This document shows positions 50,683 to 58,081 of a stretch of DNA of 64,000 bases, piece by piece. The stretch is from Streptomyces sp. NBC_00239. GTDB lineage: Bacteria > Actinomycetota > Actinomycetes > Streptomycetales > Streptomycetaceae. The notes beneath the pieces were generated by a model that saw only the letters and a program-made list of their open reading frames with translations, did not search any database and was not told the origin of the DNA. The DNA is taken from positions 248,001 to 312,000 of the forward strand of contig NZ_CP108096.1 of NCBI RefSeq assembly GCF_036194065.1, in the 5' to 3' direction. The position numbers were made by a program, and so were the translations under genes. Positions within the stretch are counted from its first letter, which is position 1, and the number at the start of each line of letters is the position of its first letter.

Positions 50683-50723
50683 CTTTGAGGGGTCGCACGC
50701 GAAAGGTGGGCCCGGGTGCGGCG

Positions 50724-51293
50724 TCAGCGGCGGGTCAGGGTGATCGCATCCACGAGGGGAGTCCCGTACGTCGCGCGTCCGAACCTGGTGACGGTGACCG
50801 GTCGCGCCCGGCGGCGGCCCGGCGTGGAGTAGTCGGCGAGCAGCGGCGCGGCCACGGTCGCCACCTCGGTGTCCGAGGGGCCGCCGCTCCAGCTCACCGA
50901 GAGCCGCCAGCCGCGCCGGGTCCGCACCGAGAACCGCACGCCGGGGAAGTGTGCGCGGAGCAGCTTGCGCAGGCAGGCGGCGCTGTGCGGCAGCGGCAGG
51001 ACGGTCGGGTAGGTCTGGAACAGCTCGTCGGGGTGAAGGTGGGGGACGACCGAGGTGTAGCGGACGTGGACGAGGGGCGCGACGTCGCCGTCACGGGTGC
51101 GCAGTTCGTAGTGCGTGGCGGGAACGCCGAGGAGCGTCGCGGACATGCAGAGCGTGCACGTGCAGGGCTGCGCGATCCAGATGCGGCGGGTCTCGTCGTC
51201 CTCGTGCCGCACCCAGGTCCCGGCGGGAAGCCGCAGTGCCAGGTAGCCGGCCGCGTGCGGGCCGTAGGCCGTCGCGGTCATGGTCGCCGTCAT
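50724..51293 (-). CDS. LPD29-like protein, copy 2
   Basis: The 189-residue product starts at ATG 51293 behind GAAGGA. LLRAHFPGVRFSVRTRRG followed by LSVSWSGGPSDTEVATVAAP is the LPD29-type pattern, and the upstream part (YLALRLPAGTWVRHE, CTCTLCMSATLLGVPATHYE) also matches the protein at 45594-46187. The two are clear paralogues located in different transcription units. Function unknown. Confidence 0.65.
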   Translation of the reverse strand: MTATMTATAYGPHAAGYLALRLPAGTWVRHEDDETRRIWIAQPCTCTLCMSATLLGVPATHYELRTRDGDVAPLVHVRYTSVVPHLHPDELFQTYPTVLPLPHSAACLRKLLRAHFPGVRFSVRTRRGWRLSVSWSGGPSDTEVATVAAPLLADYSTPGRRRARPVTVTRFGRATYGTPLVDAITLTRR

Positions 51294-51344
51294 GCTCGTG
51301 TCCTTCTTCCGGTGTCCGAGAGGGGGTGGGTGCCGCGCGGGCGG

Positions 51345-51608
51345 CTAAGCGGATGCGGGGCGCAACGCACGGACCAGGGCCTCGTCGAGGTCGTAGCCGA
51401 CCGACTCTCGGGCCGCGTACTCGGCGTCGACCACCTCGCGGGGAAGGTCCATGCCGTAGCCGTACGAGGTGACGTCGGGCCCGGTCTGCGCCGTGGCGGT
51501 CACGTCCAGGAGGTCGCGGAGGGCCGCCCTGGCCTGCTCCAGGGTGAGCGCGTCGCTGTCGATGAGCGTGCGGATCTCGGCCTGGCGCTGGATTGCTCGC
51601 TGGTCCAT
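51345..51608 (-). CDS. Hypothetical small helical protein
   Basis: The 87-residue product starts at ATG 51608 behind GAGGAGG. An N-terminal helical part (QRQAEIRTLIDSDALTLEQA) is followed by PREVVDAEYAARESVGYDLD. No family recognised. It lies between the LPD29-like and acidic genes of a three-gene unit. Confidence 0.6.
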   Translation of the reverse strand: MDQRAIQRQAEIRTLIDSDALTLEQARAALRDLLDVTATAQTGPDVTSYGYGMDLPREVVDAEYAARESVGYDLDEALVRALRPASA

Positions 51609-51675
51609 GGGTTCCTCCTCAAGGTTGGTGGTGTGCGAGGCCGGGGCGGCCGGTCGGCCGCCCCGGCGGATGGGG

Positions 51676-51951
51676 TCAGACGACCCGCATCCCGAGCAGG
51701 CGGGGCGTGGTGTCGCGGACGCCGCACCATTCGTCGGCGCAGTCCGGGCACATCAGGTGGGGGCAGCCGCAGTCGTCCAGGTTGAGGACGTGCCATCCGG
51801 CGTCGTGCGCGTCGTCGGTGCCCTCGTCGTCGTCGTCGAGGTAGGGGGAGAGCTGGCCGCACTGACCGCACTCGATCCGCTCGAAGTCGGTGACCTCCAG
51901 GACCTCGGTGCCAAGGAGGCGGAACGGGGTCTCGGTGAGCATGGCGGTCAT
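51676..51951 (-). CDS. Acidic zinc-binding small protein
   Basis: The 91-residue product starts at ATG 51951 behind GAGGAG. CGQCGQLSPYLDDDDEGTDD is followed by CGCPHLMCPDCADEWCG, which gives at least two pairs of metal-binding cysteines. No family recognised. First gene after the promoter at 52022-52051. Confidence 0.6.
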   Translation of the reverse strand: MTAMLTETPFRLLGTEVLEVTDFERIECGQCGQLSPYLDDDDEGTDDAHDAGWHVLNLDDCGCPHLMCPDCADEWCGVRDTTPRLLGMRVV

Positions 51952-51989
51952 GGAGCACTCCTCGCGGCGGTGGTTCGTGGTGGCCGGTC

Positions 51990-52007
51990 CGGGTGCTTGC
52001 TCACCCG
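51990..52007 (-). promoter_or_regulatory. Leader hairpin with six-base loop AGCAAG
   Basis: Minus strand CGGGTG-AGCAAG-CACCCG. The loop is one base shorter than in the other copies but keeps GCAAG; it is followed by GACCGGCCACCACGAACCAC. Confidence 0.6.
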
Positions 52008-52021
52008 CCCCAACAAGCTCT

Positions 52022-52051
52022 AATGTACTCGAAAAGGGGGGTGTTCGTCAA
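52022..52051 (-). promoter_or_regulatory. Family promoter
   Basis: Minus strand GACCCT, TTTAAC, TTGACG (52051-52046), 18 bases with C6 and TTTTCGAG, TACATT (52027-52022). Drives 51951-50724. Confidence 0.8.
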
Positions 52052-52095
52052 GTTAAAAGGGTCACCCTGGGTATGGGTAACCCCTCGGGCGGGCG

Positions 52096-52356
52096 TCAGG
52101 CCGGGAGTCCGGCGGCGCGCAGTACGGACTGCGCTCCGGCCCACAGTCCGAAGATGGACGTGTCCCGGGGCTGGTCGGCGGTGCTGAGGAGGGTGGCGAG
52201 CCCTTCAGGGTCGCGCTTCCGGTGGTCGTGAATGGATGTCGTGGCGAGCTGCGCCCGGAGGGTCGCGGCGTCGGTCGCGTTCAGGTGGTCGACGGCGCGC
52301 GCGATCGTCGCGAGGCGCTCGGTGCGGACCTGGGTCGGGGTCTTCGAGGGGGGCAT
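52096..52356 (-). CDS. Hypothetical small protein
   Basis: The 86-residue product starts at ATG 52356 behind CAGGAG. It is helical (RLATIARAVDHLNATDAATL). No family recognised. The 52357-52628 gap to the preceding gene holds nothing that I can identify. Confidence 0.55.
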   Translation of the reverse strand: MPPSKTPTQVRTERLATIARAVDHLNATDAATLRAQLATTSIHDHRKRDPEGLATLLSTADQPRDTSIFGLWAGAQSVLRAAGLPA

Positions 52357-52628
52357 TGGCACTCCTGGATGCGGCGGGTCAGGTCGAGTGGGGCGGGCCC
52401 GCCGGGGCGGGTTCGGGGTTGGCAGGGCGTAGCGCGCCGTCCGGTACGAGCGGTGCCCGCGGTACGCCCGCTCTTCTCTGCGCCGAGAGTCCCGCCGCGC
52501 CGTCGGCTCCGAAGGGCTGGCGTTTCGTGGCCGCGAGCGGAGGCCCGGCAAGCTGTGCCGCGGGGTGCGAAGTTCGGGGCTGTCGGGCGGGCCCGGCGGG
52601 GCCGGTGTGGCCCCGCCGCTCGTCGCGG

Positions 52629-52862
52629 TCAGCGGGTGGGGAGCAGGCGCAGCACAGATGAGGCGTGCTCGATGTAGCCCAGGGTGAACAGGTGGAGCGC
52701 CGCCCGGTAGCCGTCGCGAACTCGCTCGTCGACGGTGTCCTCTGCGGCCACGTTGAGGTGGTCGCCGATCCAGGCCGCCGGGTCGGTGTGGGGGAGGCCG
52801 AAGTGGTCGTAGAGCGAAGCGAGGGCCTTGGGGGCGTTGGTGGTGGTGATGTTCTGCGTCAT
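52629..52862 (-). CDS. Hypothetical small helical protein
   Basis: The 77-residue product starts at ATG 52862 behind GGGAGAAG. It contains SLYDHFGLPHTDPAAWIGDH and helices with TLGYIEHASSVLRLLP. No family recognised. First gene after the promoter at 52929-52957. Confidence 0.55.
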   Translation of the reverse strand: MTQNITTTNAPKALASLYDHFGLPHTDPAAWIGDHLNVAAEDTVDERVRDGYRAALHLFTLGYIEHASSVLRLLPTR

Positions 52863-52900
52863 GACTTCTCCCAGGTGGGGTTGTTCGTGGTGGCCGGTTG

Positions 52901-52913
52901 AGCCTTGCTTGCC
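52901..52913 (-). promoter_or_regulatory. Weak leader hairpin with AAGCAAG loop
   Basis: Minus strand GGC-AAGCAAG-GCT. The loop is identical to other copies but only three pairs remain; the downstream CCGGCCACCACGAACAAC is retained, so this may be a decaying copy. Confidence 0.45.
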
Positions 52914-52928
52914 GCCCCGGTGTTCATT

Positions 52929-52957
52929 AATGTACCCGCATCGGGGGTTAAAGTCAA
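52929..52957 (-). promoter_or_regulatory. Family promoter
   Basis: Minus strand TTGACT (52957-52952), 17 bases reading TTAACCCCCGATGCGGG, TACATT (52934-52929), AATGAAC. Drives 52862-52096. From 52966 to 53302 I see no gene. Confidence 0.8.
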
Positions 52958-53302
52958 AGGTATTGCAACCCTCTCTCGTGGGGGCGGCGGCCGGTCGACG
53001 GTGGGCCCATGCTGAAGGTGCCGCATCGGTCGGCGGGCCACCCGTCACCGCTCTCCAGGGCAGGCTGCTCATGAAAGGGCGGCGCGTGGACGCAGGCGGG
53101 CGCAGTGGTGCCGGCCACCCCGTCGATGCTCGTGCGGGGGCAGTAGGAGCCCGCCGCAGTCGGCGCAGGCGCCGCGCAGATCGCGCACGGGCCGCTGGGG
53201 GCGGCGGCGCTGCCAGGAGTGGCCGCTCCCGGTGGGGAAGCGGGCGCCGATCGCGGTCCGGTGGGCGCCTGGATCTACGGGCGAGGGGCCGCAGCGGGGT
53301 GA

Positions 53303-53608
53303 CTACGGGCGGGTCCGGTCGTCGCCGGGAGGCACGCCGAGTACTCCGGCACGGGACAGGAGCTCGGCCTCGACGGGGTCGCTGGCGTAGTCCCATCCCT
53401 CGGCCTCGCGGTATGCCGCATAGGTGTATGCGTGGCCGCGCTCGCAGCGGTAGCCGGTCTCGGTGCGGCGCACGACGGCGCCGCACTCGTAGGCGGTGGG
53501 GCCGTCCTCGTCGTACCCGGTGATGAGGTCGCCGCACTGCTCGGCAGTGTCGTCGGCGGAGGGTCCGCGTCCTCCCCGAGGTGCTGCGGCAGGGGTCTCG
53601 GCAGGCAT
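53303..53608 (-). CDS. Hypothetical small protein with cysteine/histidine sites
   Basis: The 101-residue product starts at ATG 53608 behind GAAGGAG. EQCGDLITGYDEDGPTAYEC and RTETGYRCERGHAYTY resemble a zinc ribbon with one Cys partner replaced by His. The N-terminus is disordered (PAAAPRGGRG). No family recognised. Single gene under a variant family promoter. Confidence 0.55.
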   Translation of the reverse strand: MPAETPAAAPRGGRGPSADDTAEQCGDLITGYDEDGPTAYECGAVVRRTETGYRCERGHAYTYAAYREAEGWDYASDPVEAELLSRAGVLGVPPGDDRTRP

Positions 53609-53701
53609 GCGCACTCCTTCAAGAGGGGGTTGGATGTAAGAGCTCGGAGGCGTCGTGCGTCGCCGCGGAGACGGCATTGACGCCCGGATGCAGCGAATTC
53701 G

Positions 53702-53730
53702 AGCGTACGCGTAAGGGTGGTGTGAGACAA
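53702..53730 (-). promoter_or_regulatory. Divergent family promoter
   Basis: Minus strand GACCCT, ATTAAT, TTGTCT (53730-53725), 17 bases, TACGCT (53707-53702). It keeps the GACCCT element and spacing but the -10 and spacer are weaker. Confidence 0.6.
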
Positions 53731-53740
53731 ATTAATAGGG

Positions 53741-54327
53741 TCACGCGCGGAGGGGTGGGGATTGGTGTCCCCATCCTCTCTGTCCGCGACTCAAGGGCAG
53801 GGCGCGAGGAACCAGCCGCCGGACTACCGGCGGACGCTTCGCCTGCCCCGGGCTCTCCGGGCCCCGAGGGGAGGACTCCTGGACGCAGGGGTGCAACCGC
53901 CGCTCCGCTGCGCCCTGACGCCCCCGGCCCAGAACGTCGCATTCGCTCCCGGGGTGCGGTCGTATGCCCGAGGGGCCGGGCGCGGCTGCGCCCGCAGAGC
54001 TTGGTACGCGGCACGCCACTGCTCGCCCCAGGGCCCGGAGCACGTGACGACTCGGTGCGGGGCGAAGTCCGCGCGGCCGCGACCCGACTTGGGGCGCGCC
54101 CCCTCTGGAAGCGGGCACGGCGGCCTCCCTGGGCCGCGCCAGGGAGAGGGCTCGATCCGCCGCCGATAGTGACAGCCGAAGCCTTCCCCGAGCGGCTGTG
54201 CCTCTGCCGTTGGGCTGAGGCACAGCCGCGTCTGTTCCGTGCCCGAGCATTTGGCCCCGTCTCGATCGGCTTGGTCCTGCCGGTCCATGTGGCACGGAAG
54301 GACCGGCCGCCAGGCGCCCGCCGGCCC
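53741..54327. other. Gene-free stretch upstream of iteron locus 2
   Basis: No convincing gene. Long minus-strand frames here are caused by the iterons and by base composition. One variant polar word (TTGGTGTCCCC at 53763) is present. A decayed gene cannot be excluded. Confidence 0.45.
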
Positions 54328-54459
54328 TGTCACGGTGGGTGTCACGCACCCTGTCACGGTGGGTGTCACGCCGCTGAGCGTGACACCCTTGACCTGCGGA
54401 AACGCACCCTGGCGTGCCATTTTCGGGACTTCTCCCAAGGGTGGGCGGCCAGCGTGACA
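54328..54459. repeat. Iteron array, locus 2
   Basis: Four direct TGTCACG copies start at 54328, 54340, 54352 and 54364 (12-base period), then inverted CGTGACA at 54379 and 54453, with CCTTGACCTGCGGAAAC at 54387-54403. Spacing of the first five elements is identical to locus 1 at 46845; the big hairpin of locus 1 is missing here. Confidence 0.85.
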
Positions 54460-54481
54460 CCTGGGCGGGCGGCCTGCCAGA

Positions 54482-55036
54482 TCAGCGGCGGCTGACGCTC
54501 TTCGCGGCGGCTTCACTCGCTACGCGGAGGGGGGTCAACCGGAGTGCGATTCCTGCGGCCCGGGTCTCGACGATGAGGACGCCGGAGGTGTGGACGGAGA
54601 CGTCACTGCCGATCGCCTGGGCATCCGCGGCGAGGATCGAGACCTCGTGCGCCGTGGCGACGTTCTTGAGGGCGTCCTTCGCGCTCCAGGTGCCGCGCCC
54701 GGCATGCGTCGCCTCGACGCCATAGCAGTTGGCCAGAGCATGGGCAGAGGTCATCCGTTCCCAGCCGGGGACCGGTGAGAAGCGGTAGCGGACGTGGCTG
54801 GCGTACAGAGTCAGGGTGCCGTCGTCCCGCACGGTGGCGATGCTGTTCGCGGTGTGGAGCAGCACGGCACCGGCCAGTTCCGCGGTCGCGCCCGCGAGGG
54901 TGCCGTCGGGCATCGTGTAGCGGTCCAGGGTCCGCCACTCGGTGTCGCCGCTCTCCTTGCGCTGGAAGGAGTAGCGCGCGGCGAGATTCGGGATGGACAG
55001 GTGGCCGTGGGCGTCGAGCGAAATGAGCGCGGTCAG
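54482..55036 (-). CDS. Hypothetical protein, possibly initiated at CTG
   Basis: The protein-like frame runs well upstream of the first ATG (54913). The best-supported start is CTG 55036, six bases after AAGGGG, giving 184 residues beginning MTALISLDAHGHLSIP. It contains TLTLYASHVRYRFSPVPGWE and VATAHEVSILAADAQAIGSD. The alternation of strands suggests a beta-rich fold. No family recognised. It is read from the variant promoter at 55090-55118 and ends at iteron locus 2. Confidence 0.5.
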   Translation of the reverse strand: MTALISLDAHGHLSIPNLAARYSFQRKESGDTEWRTLDRYTMPDGTLAGATAELAGAVLLHTANSIATVRDDGTLTLYASHVRYRFSPVPGWERMTSAHALANCYGVEATHAGRGTWSAKDALKNVATAHEVSILAADAQAIGSDVSVHTSGVLIVETRAAGIALRLTPLRVASEAAAKSVSRR

Positions 55037-55089
55037 AGCGAACCCCTTGCCGAGTGGGAGCGGGGCACGCGCCCCGCAGTACGTGTGTG

Positions 55090-55118
55090 AAGTTACTCAA
55101 CTCAGGGGTTAAGGGCAA
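55090..55118 (-). promoter_or_regulatory. Family promoter, leftward of a divergent pair
   Basis: Minus strand GACCCT, ATTAAC, TTGCCC (55118-55113), 17 bases reading TTAACCCCTGAGTTGAG, TAACTT (55095-55090). Confidence 0.7.
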
Positions 55119-55171
55119 GTTAATAGGGTCAATGAGGCGCGACGGTGGAAACCTTGAGCGACCCTTAAAAC

Positions 55172-55200
55172 TTGCCTCACGGTGGGTCGTGAGGTACATT
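55172..55200 (+). promoter_or_regulatory. Family promoter, rightward copy
   Basis: Plus strand GACCCT, TAAAAC, TTGCCT (55172-55177), 17 bases, TACATT (55195-55200). CCTCACG...CGTGAGG forms a perfect seven-base inverted repeat across the -35 end and spacer. It is the only rightward member of the family and is back to back with the copy at 55090. Confidence 0.85.
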
Positions 55201-55207
55201 AGTGAAT

Positions 55208-55230
55208 GCGAGGTGATGCAAGCGCCTCGC
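55208..55230 (+). promoter_or_regulatory. Leader hairpin with ATGCAAG loop, rightward copy
   Basis: GCGAGGTG-ATGCAAG-CGCCTCGC, eight pairs including one G-T wobble. It sits at the same distance after TACATT as in the leftward units, which shows that the element moves together with the promoter. Confidence 0.7.
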
Positions 55231-55257
55231 ACCACCACGACCACCCCGGAGACCTCT

Positions 55258-55770
55258 GTGAACGTCCCGCTCCCCACCTCACTCGAAGACCTCGCAATCG
55301 AGATGACTCGACGCGGTTGGGATGTCTCGTGGCAGCGCAATCACGGCGAAGCGCGCGTCGAAGGAAGCATGCGAGGCGGGGCGGCCGCCATGGCTACCGC
55401 GCGCTACACGCTGGAGAAGGGGTGGGTCACCCGCTTCTACGCGATCGAGTCCGTCGACAACGGAGGCACCCACTGGCTGCGCATCCGGCGCAACGCACTC
55501 CTGACGTTCATCTCCACCGACCGCCTCCCCACCGACGCTCGCCGCTGGACCGTGCGCGACACCAAGTGCCGCTGCCGCAAGCGCTCACAGCCGACCCAGT
55601 GGCGCGCCCTGCACCTGCTGGCCGGCATTCAGCTGGAGCGCCTGAGCACCCGCGGCGCCGAGGAGGAGAAGCGCGTCTACCGGTGCAGGCACGACGCCCG
55701 GCGCTGGCACCTCACCTCGCAGGACGAGCGCACCCCGAGCTCCTGGCACGGGACCGCAGCCGCTCTCTGA
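55258..55770 (+). CDS. Hypothetical protein of the rightward hairpin-leader unit
   Basis: The 170-residue product is read from GTG 55258 with GGAGA upstream; an ATG inside the hairpin loop is in phase but would start within the structure. It contains LAIEMTRRGWDVSWQRNHGE and basic Cys-containing segments (DTKCRCRKRSQ, YRCRHDARRW) that suggest nucleic-acid binding. No family recognised. First of three same-direction genes. Confidence 0.55.
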   Translation: MNVPLPTSLEDLAIEMTRRGWDVSWQRNHGEARVEGSMRGGAAAMATARYTLEKGWVTRFYAIESVDNGGTHWLRIRRNALLTFISTDRLPTDARRWTVRDTKCRCRKRSQPTQWRALHLLAGIQLERLSTRGAEEEKRVYRCRHDARRWHLTSQDERTPSSWHGTAAAL

Positions 55771-55822
55771 CCGGCCAGCTCCCGACCACACCCCGCACCA
55801 CAACACCCAGGAGCCCCGCACC

Positions 55823-56551
55823 ATGTCGACCAACCAACCGCCCCTGAACCTCAACGGCCACGCCCTCCTCCCCAAGCACCCCGATGTGATGATCTTCGTC
55901 GAGCCCGACGAGGACCCCTTCGTAACCGGCCTCCACCGTCGCTGCGCCACCTGCGACGAAAGCCCCAGGTTCGTCCTGCGCGACGGCACCGTCCACGTAC
56001 AGGAACCGTGCGCCTACCCGATGGGCATCACCACGGAGATCACCCTCAACGTCCCGTCAGGGAAGCTGATCGTCACCGACGACCTGCGCGACGTCTACGA
56101 CGTCGACTTTGACGCAGGCGCCTCCTACAACTCCGCCCTCGGCCAGGCCCAGGTCGTCGAGGCGATGGCAGCAATCGGCTGCGCCTTCGCCCCCGTGGGC
56201 GACTCCAGCCCCAACCTGTACCGCGACGGGGCGAACAACTACGTCATCGCCTCTCCGCTGTACGACGACAACGACGTCCCCCATCTGCCGGAAGCCCTGG
56301 CGGAAGCGGAATGCCTGGCGGAGATCTCCACCGAACTGTGGGCGTACTCCATCGCCGACTTCGAGGACTGGAAGGCCAAGGGCGGCACCCCGGGATCGAA
56401 GCTGCTCGGCGAGTACACCGTCGCCGATGTCGCCCCCGGCACCTACAAGTTCACCCTCCACGTCGGCGAGCGGGGCTTCGACAAGTTCGACTTCGACACC
56501 ACTCGGGTCTTCACCCACATCGAGCGCGTCGCCCCGCTCCCCACGCCCTGA
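55823..56551 (+). CDS. Hypothetical protein with cysteine pair
   Basis: The 242-residue product starts at ATG 55823 behind CAGGAG. After a Pro-rich start it has FVEPDEDPFVTGLHRRCATC, then a strand-rich region (GITTEITLNVPSGKLIVTDD) and a mixed C-terminal half (LWAYSIADFEDWKAKGG). A possible metal site is formed by RRCATCDE and EPCAYP. No family recognised. Confidence 0.6.
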   Translation: MSTNQPPLNLNGHALLPKHPDVMIFVEPDEDPFVTGLHRRCATCDESPRFVLRDGTVHVQEPCAYPMGITTEITLNVPSGKLIVTDDLRDVYDVDFDAGASYNSALGQAQVVEAMAAIGCAFAPVGDSSPNLYRDGANNYVIASPLYDDNDVPHLPEALAEAECLAEISTELWAYSIADFEDWKAKGGTPGSKLLGEYTVADVAPGTYKFTLHVGERGFDKFDFDTTRVFTHIERVAPLPTP

Positions 56552-56609
56552 CGACGAAACCCGTCCTCGAGCCGCCCTCCACCCCCAACACCTCTTCCTG
56601 GAGTTGACC

Positions 56610-56924
56610 ATGCCCCTGCTGTCCAAGAGCGACTTCCGCCTGTCCATGCGGATCGGGCGGAAGCCTGTTGAAGACCGCGACGACGAGAACCTCCGTAGCC
56701 TCCTCGTGCACCGGCTCCGCGGCGCGACCAAGGCTGTCGTCCGCCTCCCCCTGAAGACCAACATCGCGACGGCAGAACTCAAGAAGTACTCGGTGCACTG
56801 CGAGGCCTGCGGCATCTGGTTCGCCATGCCGGAGTGGGGCGAAGAAGTGCAGTGCCCGAAGTGTGAGCGCCTGTACGCCCTCGAAATGGCCGTGTTCTCC
56901 GCCGTGCCGGACACCAACGCCTGA
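56610..56924 (+). CDS. Zinc-ribbon small protein
   Basis: The 104-residue product starts at ATG 56610 behind TGGAG. The C-terminal half contains CEACGIWFAMPEWGEEVQCP followed by KCERLYALE, a clear four-cysteine zinc ribbon. The N-terminal half is basic (SKSDFRLSMRIGRKPVEDRD). It is the last gene of the three-gene rightward unit, 58 bases after the preceding one. Confidence 0.65.
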   Translation: MPLLSKSDFRLSMRIGRKPVEDRDDENLRSLLVHRLRGATKAVVRLPLKTNIATAELKKYSVHCEACGIWFAMPEWGEEVQCPKCERLYALEMAVFSAVPDTNA

Positions 56925-57777
56925 CGCCGCCGCCGCGCCCCGTCCCGCGGCCCGCTGCCGCGCCCGGCCGGCCGCCCGCGGCCGCCGGTCGTGTCTGGTT
57001 CGGCTCGCGGCCGTGTTCTGGTGCTGGCCGTGTGTGCTGGTGGTCGGCTGGTGCTGGCTGGTGTTGTCGAGGTGCTGTTCGTCGCCGTCCGGGGCCCGGC
57101 CACCCCACCGGGCCCCGCTCCGCCGCGCCCGCCACCCCGTCGGCCCGTCCGCGCCCGGCCGCCCGTCCGGACGCCCACCGCCCTGCCGCGCCCGTCCGCA
57201 CCCGGCAGTCCGTCCGGTGTCCCCGTTGCTGCTGGCCGTGCTGCGCTGGTCGGCCTGTACGCCGGACCGCGTTTGTCGTCGTACGTCCGCCCGGCGCTGC
57301 CCGCTGCTCCGCGCTGCCTCGTCTGCTGCTCCGCTGCTCGGCACCGCCCGGCCCGCCGCGCCGGGGCGCCTCCCCGTTCCGGTCTCCCGTCGCGCCGTCG
57401 CCGCCCCGGCCGTCCGGCCTGCCGTCGGCCGCCGGGCGTCCTTCCCGCCGTCGGTCGCCCCCGCCGCCCTGGCCCGGCGCCGTCGGGCTTCCGGCGCCCG
57501 CGCCGCGCCGTCCGCCCCGTCGGCCCGCCCGCCCCCCGGCTCCGCCCCCGGCCGCGCCGCGCCGCGCCGCGCCGGCCCGTCCGCCCGGCCACCGCGCCTG
57601 GCCCCCGGCCCGTCCGTCCGTCGGCGGGCCGCCGGGTTCTGCTGTGTCCGTGGCCTCCGGCCGTGCCGTCCCGTCCGCCCGTCGCCGCGCCGCGCCCGCT
57701 GGCCCCGCCGCGCCCGGCCCGGCCGCGTCGCCGCCCCGGTCTGCCGGTGGTTGGGGTGTGGGGGAGGGGGTGCTGTC
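56925..57777. other. Extremely C-rich gene-free stretch
   Basis: The plus strand is dominated by C and CG runs up to about 57750, then changes within a few tens of bases to G/T-rich sequence. Frames on both strands stay open only because stop codons are rare at this composition. No gene, tRNA or promoter could be supported. Confidence 0.6.
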
Positions 57778-57893
57778 GTGTCGCGCTGTTGCCTCGTGCT
57801 GTTGCAGCGCGTCATGTGGCGTGGCTCTGTATCGCGTTCTTGTAGCGCGCTGTTGGGACGCGCTGTTGTAGCGCGCTGTTGGGGCGTGTTGGT
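57778..57893. repeat. 13-base tandem repeat array
   Basis: About nine units of GTNGCGCGCTGTT follow head to tail with starts near 57778, 57791, 57804 (12 bases long), 57816, 57829, 57842, 57855, 57868 and 57881. Units at 57842 and 57868 are identical. It lies at the switch from C-rich to G-rich plus strand, before the gene at 58082. Confidence 0.75.
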
Positions 57894-58081
57894 CCGGGGT
57901 GCTGGTCTTGTGTGGTGGCTTTGTGTGGTGCTGCTGCGTGTTGGTAGGGCTCGGGGTGGTGGCGTGGGTGGTGTGCGTGGTGGTCATTCGTGCGCGTGGT
58001 CTGGTCTGTTTCGGTCGGTTCCGGTCGGGGTGGTCGGTTGGGCTGAGGTGGGGGTTGTGGTGCCGCTAGGGTCCCGGGACT

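Noticed and set aside
53741..54516. Minus-strand frames with VTPxVTP repeats
   Set aside because: The repeats are the translation of the TGTCACG iterons; the same happens at locus 1 (46.8 kb). No other protein-like features.
55215..55217. ATG in the hairpin loop as start codon for the 55258 gene and others
   Set aside because: The loop base varies (ATG, AAG, AGG) among units, so it is not a conserved start; good ribosome sites lie further downstream.
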